Assembly (NCBI GenBank): GCA_964035795.1
Contig: OZ038322.1
Span: 3,010,264-3,074,263 of the forward strand
Length of the DNA: 64,000 bases
Direction: 5' to 3'
Source of the DNA: Pterobdella sp. o SKG-2022
Taxonomy: Eukaryota > Annelida > Clitellata > Hirudinida > Piscicolidae
Shown: in pieces, positions 62,021 through 64,000 of the stretch
Position numbering within the stretch: the stretch's first letter is position 1
Layout: every line of letters starts with the position of its first letter
Program-made: the position numbers and the translations under genes
Notes under the pieces: generated by a model
What the model was told of the DNA's origin: nothing
The model's input: only the letters and a program-made list of their open reading frames with translations
Databases searched by the model: none

Positions 62021-63880
62021 GCATTCATGGAACCTCAATTGGACTTGCAATTTTTCACTCTGCGTTTTAAGCACAGTGGTAACCATGTCTACCTGAGTGT
62101 TTTATCTGAAAATGGTTCAGATATTTTATTAAAAGGAACATTGGGACATTCTTTCAAAGATTTCATACCAAAAGCAGAGACATCAGGGAATAATTTGTTC
62201 ATAGATTGGTTTGATCAAGGACATTTGAGTGTTATTCATGAAGACCTGGGCCATGGTAAGCATCGGTATGATTTTCAGTATGTGAGCTTTAAACCAAAAA
62301 AGTTGATGGATATGTTTGATATGAGAGGGGCTCATTGGTATGGAGGATGTCAGGTCATGAAACAAACATGGCCACTGGACAATTGGAGTATTAAGTTAGC
62401 TCCTTATGTAGCCGATGATTCTTTCAAAGATGGCAAATATGGTGGTGTGCAAGAAAGATACTTTTTCAGTTCTAAAGGAGTTTCACTTTTTGTTGATTTT
62501 ATCAGTCCACTTTTTGTTGCATTCAGTGAAGCTGATAATAAACACATAACTTTTGTTTCAAAATATGAATATCCATATCCCAATGATGATAATACTCAAT
62601 TAAGATTGAACTATACTATTTTCCAAGATTCTGATCTTAGGTCAGTGCATGAGCTGACTACAAAACACATGATTGAAAAACCAATTAGCCATGCAGATGA
62701 GGCTGTTTTTACCCACCCTATTTGGTCTACATGGGCAATATATAAAAAAAATATAAATGAACAAATCATTTTTGAATATGCTGATAAAATTATTTCTGAA
62801 GGTTTCAAGTCTTGTCAGTTGGAGATAGATGATGATTGGACTCCTCATTATGGTGATAACATTTTTGATCCTAAAAAGTTTCGAGATCCCAAGGCAATGA
62901 TGGACAAATTGAAAAGTAAGGGTTTCAGAGTAACTTTGTGGGTGCATCCATTTGCCAGTCCTAAAGCTTCTGCTTTGAGCAATGATTATTGGCTGAGTAA
63001 TTTCAAAGGAGGCTACTCCACGTGGTGGAATGGCATTGGGAAGTGTTTGGATGTCACTAATCCTGAGGCCAGAACTTGGTTCAAAAATAGTTTAAAAAGT
63101 CTCATGGATTCATATGGCATAGACTCATACAAGTTTGATGCTGGAGAGGTTAACTGGCTACCTTCAAGTTTCTCTTGCCACACCAAAATGAAAACTCCCA
63201 ATGAATATCCTCGTTTGTATGCCACTATGTGCTATGATGTGGAACCAGTTTTGAAAGCCCAAGAAGTGAGGGTTGGAGTAGGCACCCAGAGACTCCCGAT
63301 CTATGTTCGAATGATGGACAAACAATCCACATGGGGGTATGAAAATGGGCTCAAAACTCTGATTCCTCATGCTCTTACTATGGGGCTCATCGGTTACCCT
63401 TTTGTATTACCTGACATGGTGGGTGGAAATGCTTACAATGGAATGCCTGACCGAGAGTTATATATTCGTTGGATTGAGGCAAATGCTCTTCTCCCTTGCG
63501 TTCAAATCTCAATTCCTCCCTGGCATTATGATGAAGAAGTGGTTCGTATCAGCAAGAAGATGTTGCAGCTACATGAAAGATATGCTTCACTTATCATTCA
63601 ACTCGCCAAGGAGTCAGCCATCAATGGATATCCCATCGTCAGGCCATTGTGGTGGGTGGAACCGAACTGTGAGGTTTGTCAGACTCTAGATTCGGAGTTT
63701 TTACTGGGTGACAATGTCCTTGTAGCACCAGTTCTTGATTCCGGCATGCTCAAGAGGTCCATCTATCTACCGAAAGGTCAGTGGAAGTGCCAACTCACCA
63801 ACAAAACACTCGAAGGAGGAAAGTGGTATGACGATTACGAATGCAAGCTGGATGAACTGCCTCATTTTGTGAGGGTTTGA
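62021..63880 (+). CDS. Glycoside hydrolase family 31, MYORG-like
   Basis: A 620-codon exon without introns, opened at an acceptor (TTTTCAAG) and closed by TGA at 63,878. It encodes the GH31 (beta/alpha)8 barrel and C-terminal beta domains in the MYORG/KIAA1161 style. Landmarks are WYGGCQVMKQTWPLDNW, RYFFSSKGVSLFVD, FTHPIWSTWAIYKKNI, LEIDDDWTPHYGD, VTLWVHPFAS, YKFDAGEVNWLPSS (catalytic nucleophile D at 63,137-63,139), RMMDKQSTWGYENGLK (acid/base D at 63,317-63,319) and IGYPFVLPDMVGGNAYNGMP. In MYORG the equivalent pair (D463 and D520 as I remember) acts on alpha-galactosides in the ER or secretory route. Both residues are present, so activity is plausible. About 90 residues (cytosolic tail and membrane anchor of MYORG) are absent from this exon. 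An intronless coding body agrees with human MYORG, whose coding sequence I recall as one exon. The C-terminus (LDELPHFVRV) looks complete. Confidence 0.92.
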   Translation, partial: AFMEPQLDLQFFTLRFKHSGNHVYLSVLSENGSDILLKGTLGHSFKDFIPKAETSGNNLFIDWFDQGHLSVIHEDLGHGKHRYDFQYVSFKPKKLMDMFDMRGAHWYGGCQVMKQTWPLDNWSIKLAPYVADDSFKDGKYGGVQERYFFSSKGVSLFVDFISPLFVAFSEADNKHITFVSKYEYPYPNDDNTQLRLNYTIFQDSDLRSVHELTTKHMIEKPISHADEAVFTHPIWSTWAIYKKNINEQIIFEYADKIISEGFKSCQLEIDDDWTPHYGDNIFDPKKFRDPKAMMDKLKSKGFRVTLWVHPFASPKASALSNDYWLSNFKGGYSTWWNGIGKCLDVTNPEARTWFKNSLKSLMDSYGIDSYKFDAGEVNWLPSSFSCHTKMKTPNEYPRLYATMCYDVEPVLKAQEVRVGVGTQRLPIYVRMMDKQSTWGYENGLKTLIPHALTMGLIGYPFVLPDMVGGNAYNGMPDRELYIRWIEANALLPCVQISIPPWHYDEEVVRISKKMLQLHERYASLIIQLAKESAINGYPIVRPLWWVEPNCEVCQTLDSEFLLGDNVLVAPVLDSGMLKRSIYLPKGQWKCQLTNKTLEGGKWYDDYECKLDELPHFVRV

Positions 63881-64000
63881 GGATGCTACGATGCAATCTT
63901 CATTTGTTTTTCGTAGATTTAACTCCATTGTTACAGCATTTAATATTGCCTTACATTCACTTTTTTTACGAAACCATTGAATTTTGCAGTTTTCAATTAA

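Noticed and set aside
62183..63370. Minus-strand ORFs of 60-101 codons inside the GH31 exon
   Set aside because: They are shadows of the strongly conserved plus-strand GH31 reading frame.

Overview
The window is nuclear DNA from an intron-rich, AT-rich animal, almost certainly an invertebrate. The evidence is a conserved metazoan gene cut into 45 short exons with GT-AG introns, and many decayed non-LTR retrotransposons of RTE-like, CR1/L2-like and Jockey/I-like type. There is also a Penelope-like element, a hAT (ZBED5-like) remnant, microsatellites and short inverted repeats. Nothing prokaryotic is present. The sequence does not fix the phylum.

Layout. Positions 1-18.6 kb are a transposon graveyard: an RTE-like RT piece at the left edge, a hAT remnant (2.2-3.9 kb, minus), a Penelope-like element with a GIY-YIG tail (4.4-5.8 kb, minus), an RTE-like EN-RT (7.5-9.3 kb), a chimeric RT (9.5-11.2 kb), two more RT remnants (11.4-14.3 kb) and two CR1/L2 elements on the minus strand (14.4-17.5 and 17.9-18.5 kb). 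Positions 19,604-59,532 hold one large gene, the HEATR5A/HEATR5B orthologue. I rebuilt 45 coding exons (6,195 nt, 2,064 codons plus stop), all phase-consistent, including a 36-nt microexon. Its introns hold at least nine LINE fragments. Four belong to one RTE-like family with a PHD-like zinc finger, and three to one antisense Jockey/I-like family. Short inverted-repeat elements are also present. Downstream lie a minus-strand coiled-coil gene fragment (59,936-60,650, perhaps to 61,032), a 328-bp tetranucleotide microsatellite (61,042-61,369) and a plus-strand GH31 glycosidase of MYORG type (62,021-63,880, with a candidate 39-nt first exon at 61,766).

Host gene roles. HEATR5 proteins act with the AP-1 adaptor in endosome-Golgi traffic. 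MYORG-type GH31 enzymes are ER/secretory alpha-galactosidase-like enzymes. The two share the secretory system in a broad sense, but nothing in the sequence shows co-regulation. The mobile elements all carry frameshifts or stops. The most complete is the PHD-finger RTE at 47.9-51.3 kb, inside intron 37 of HEATR5.
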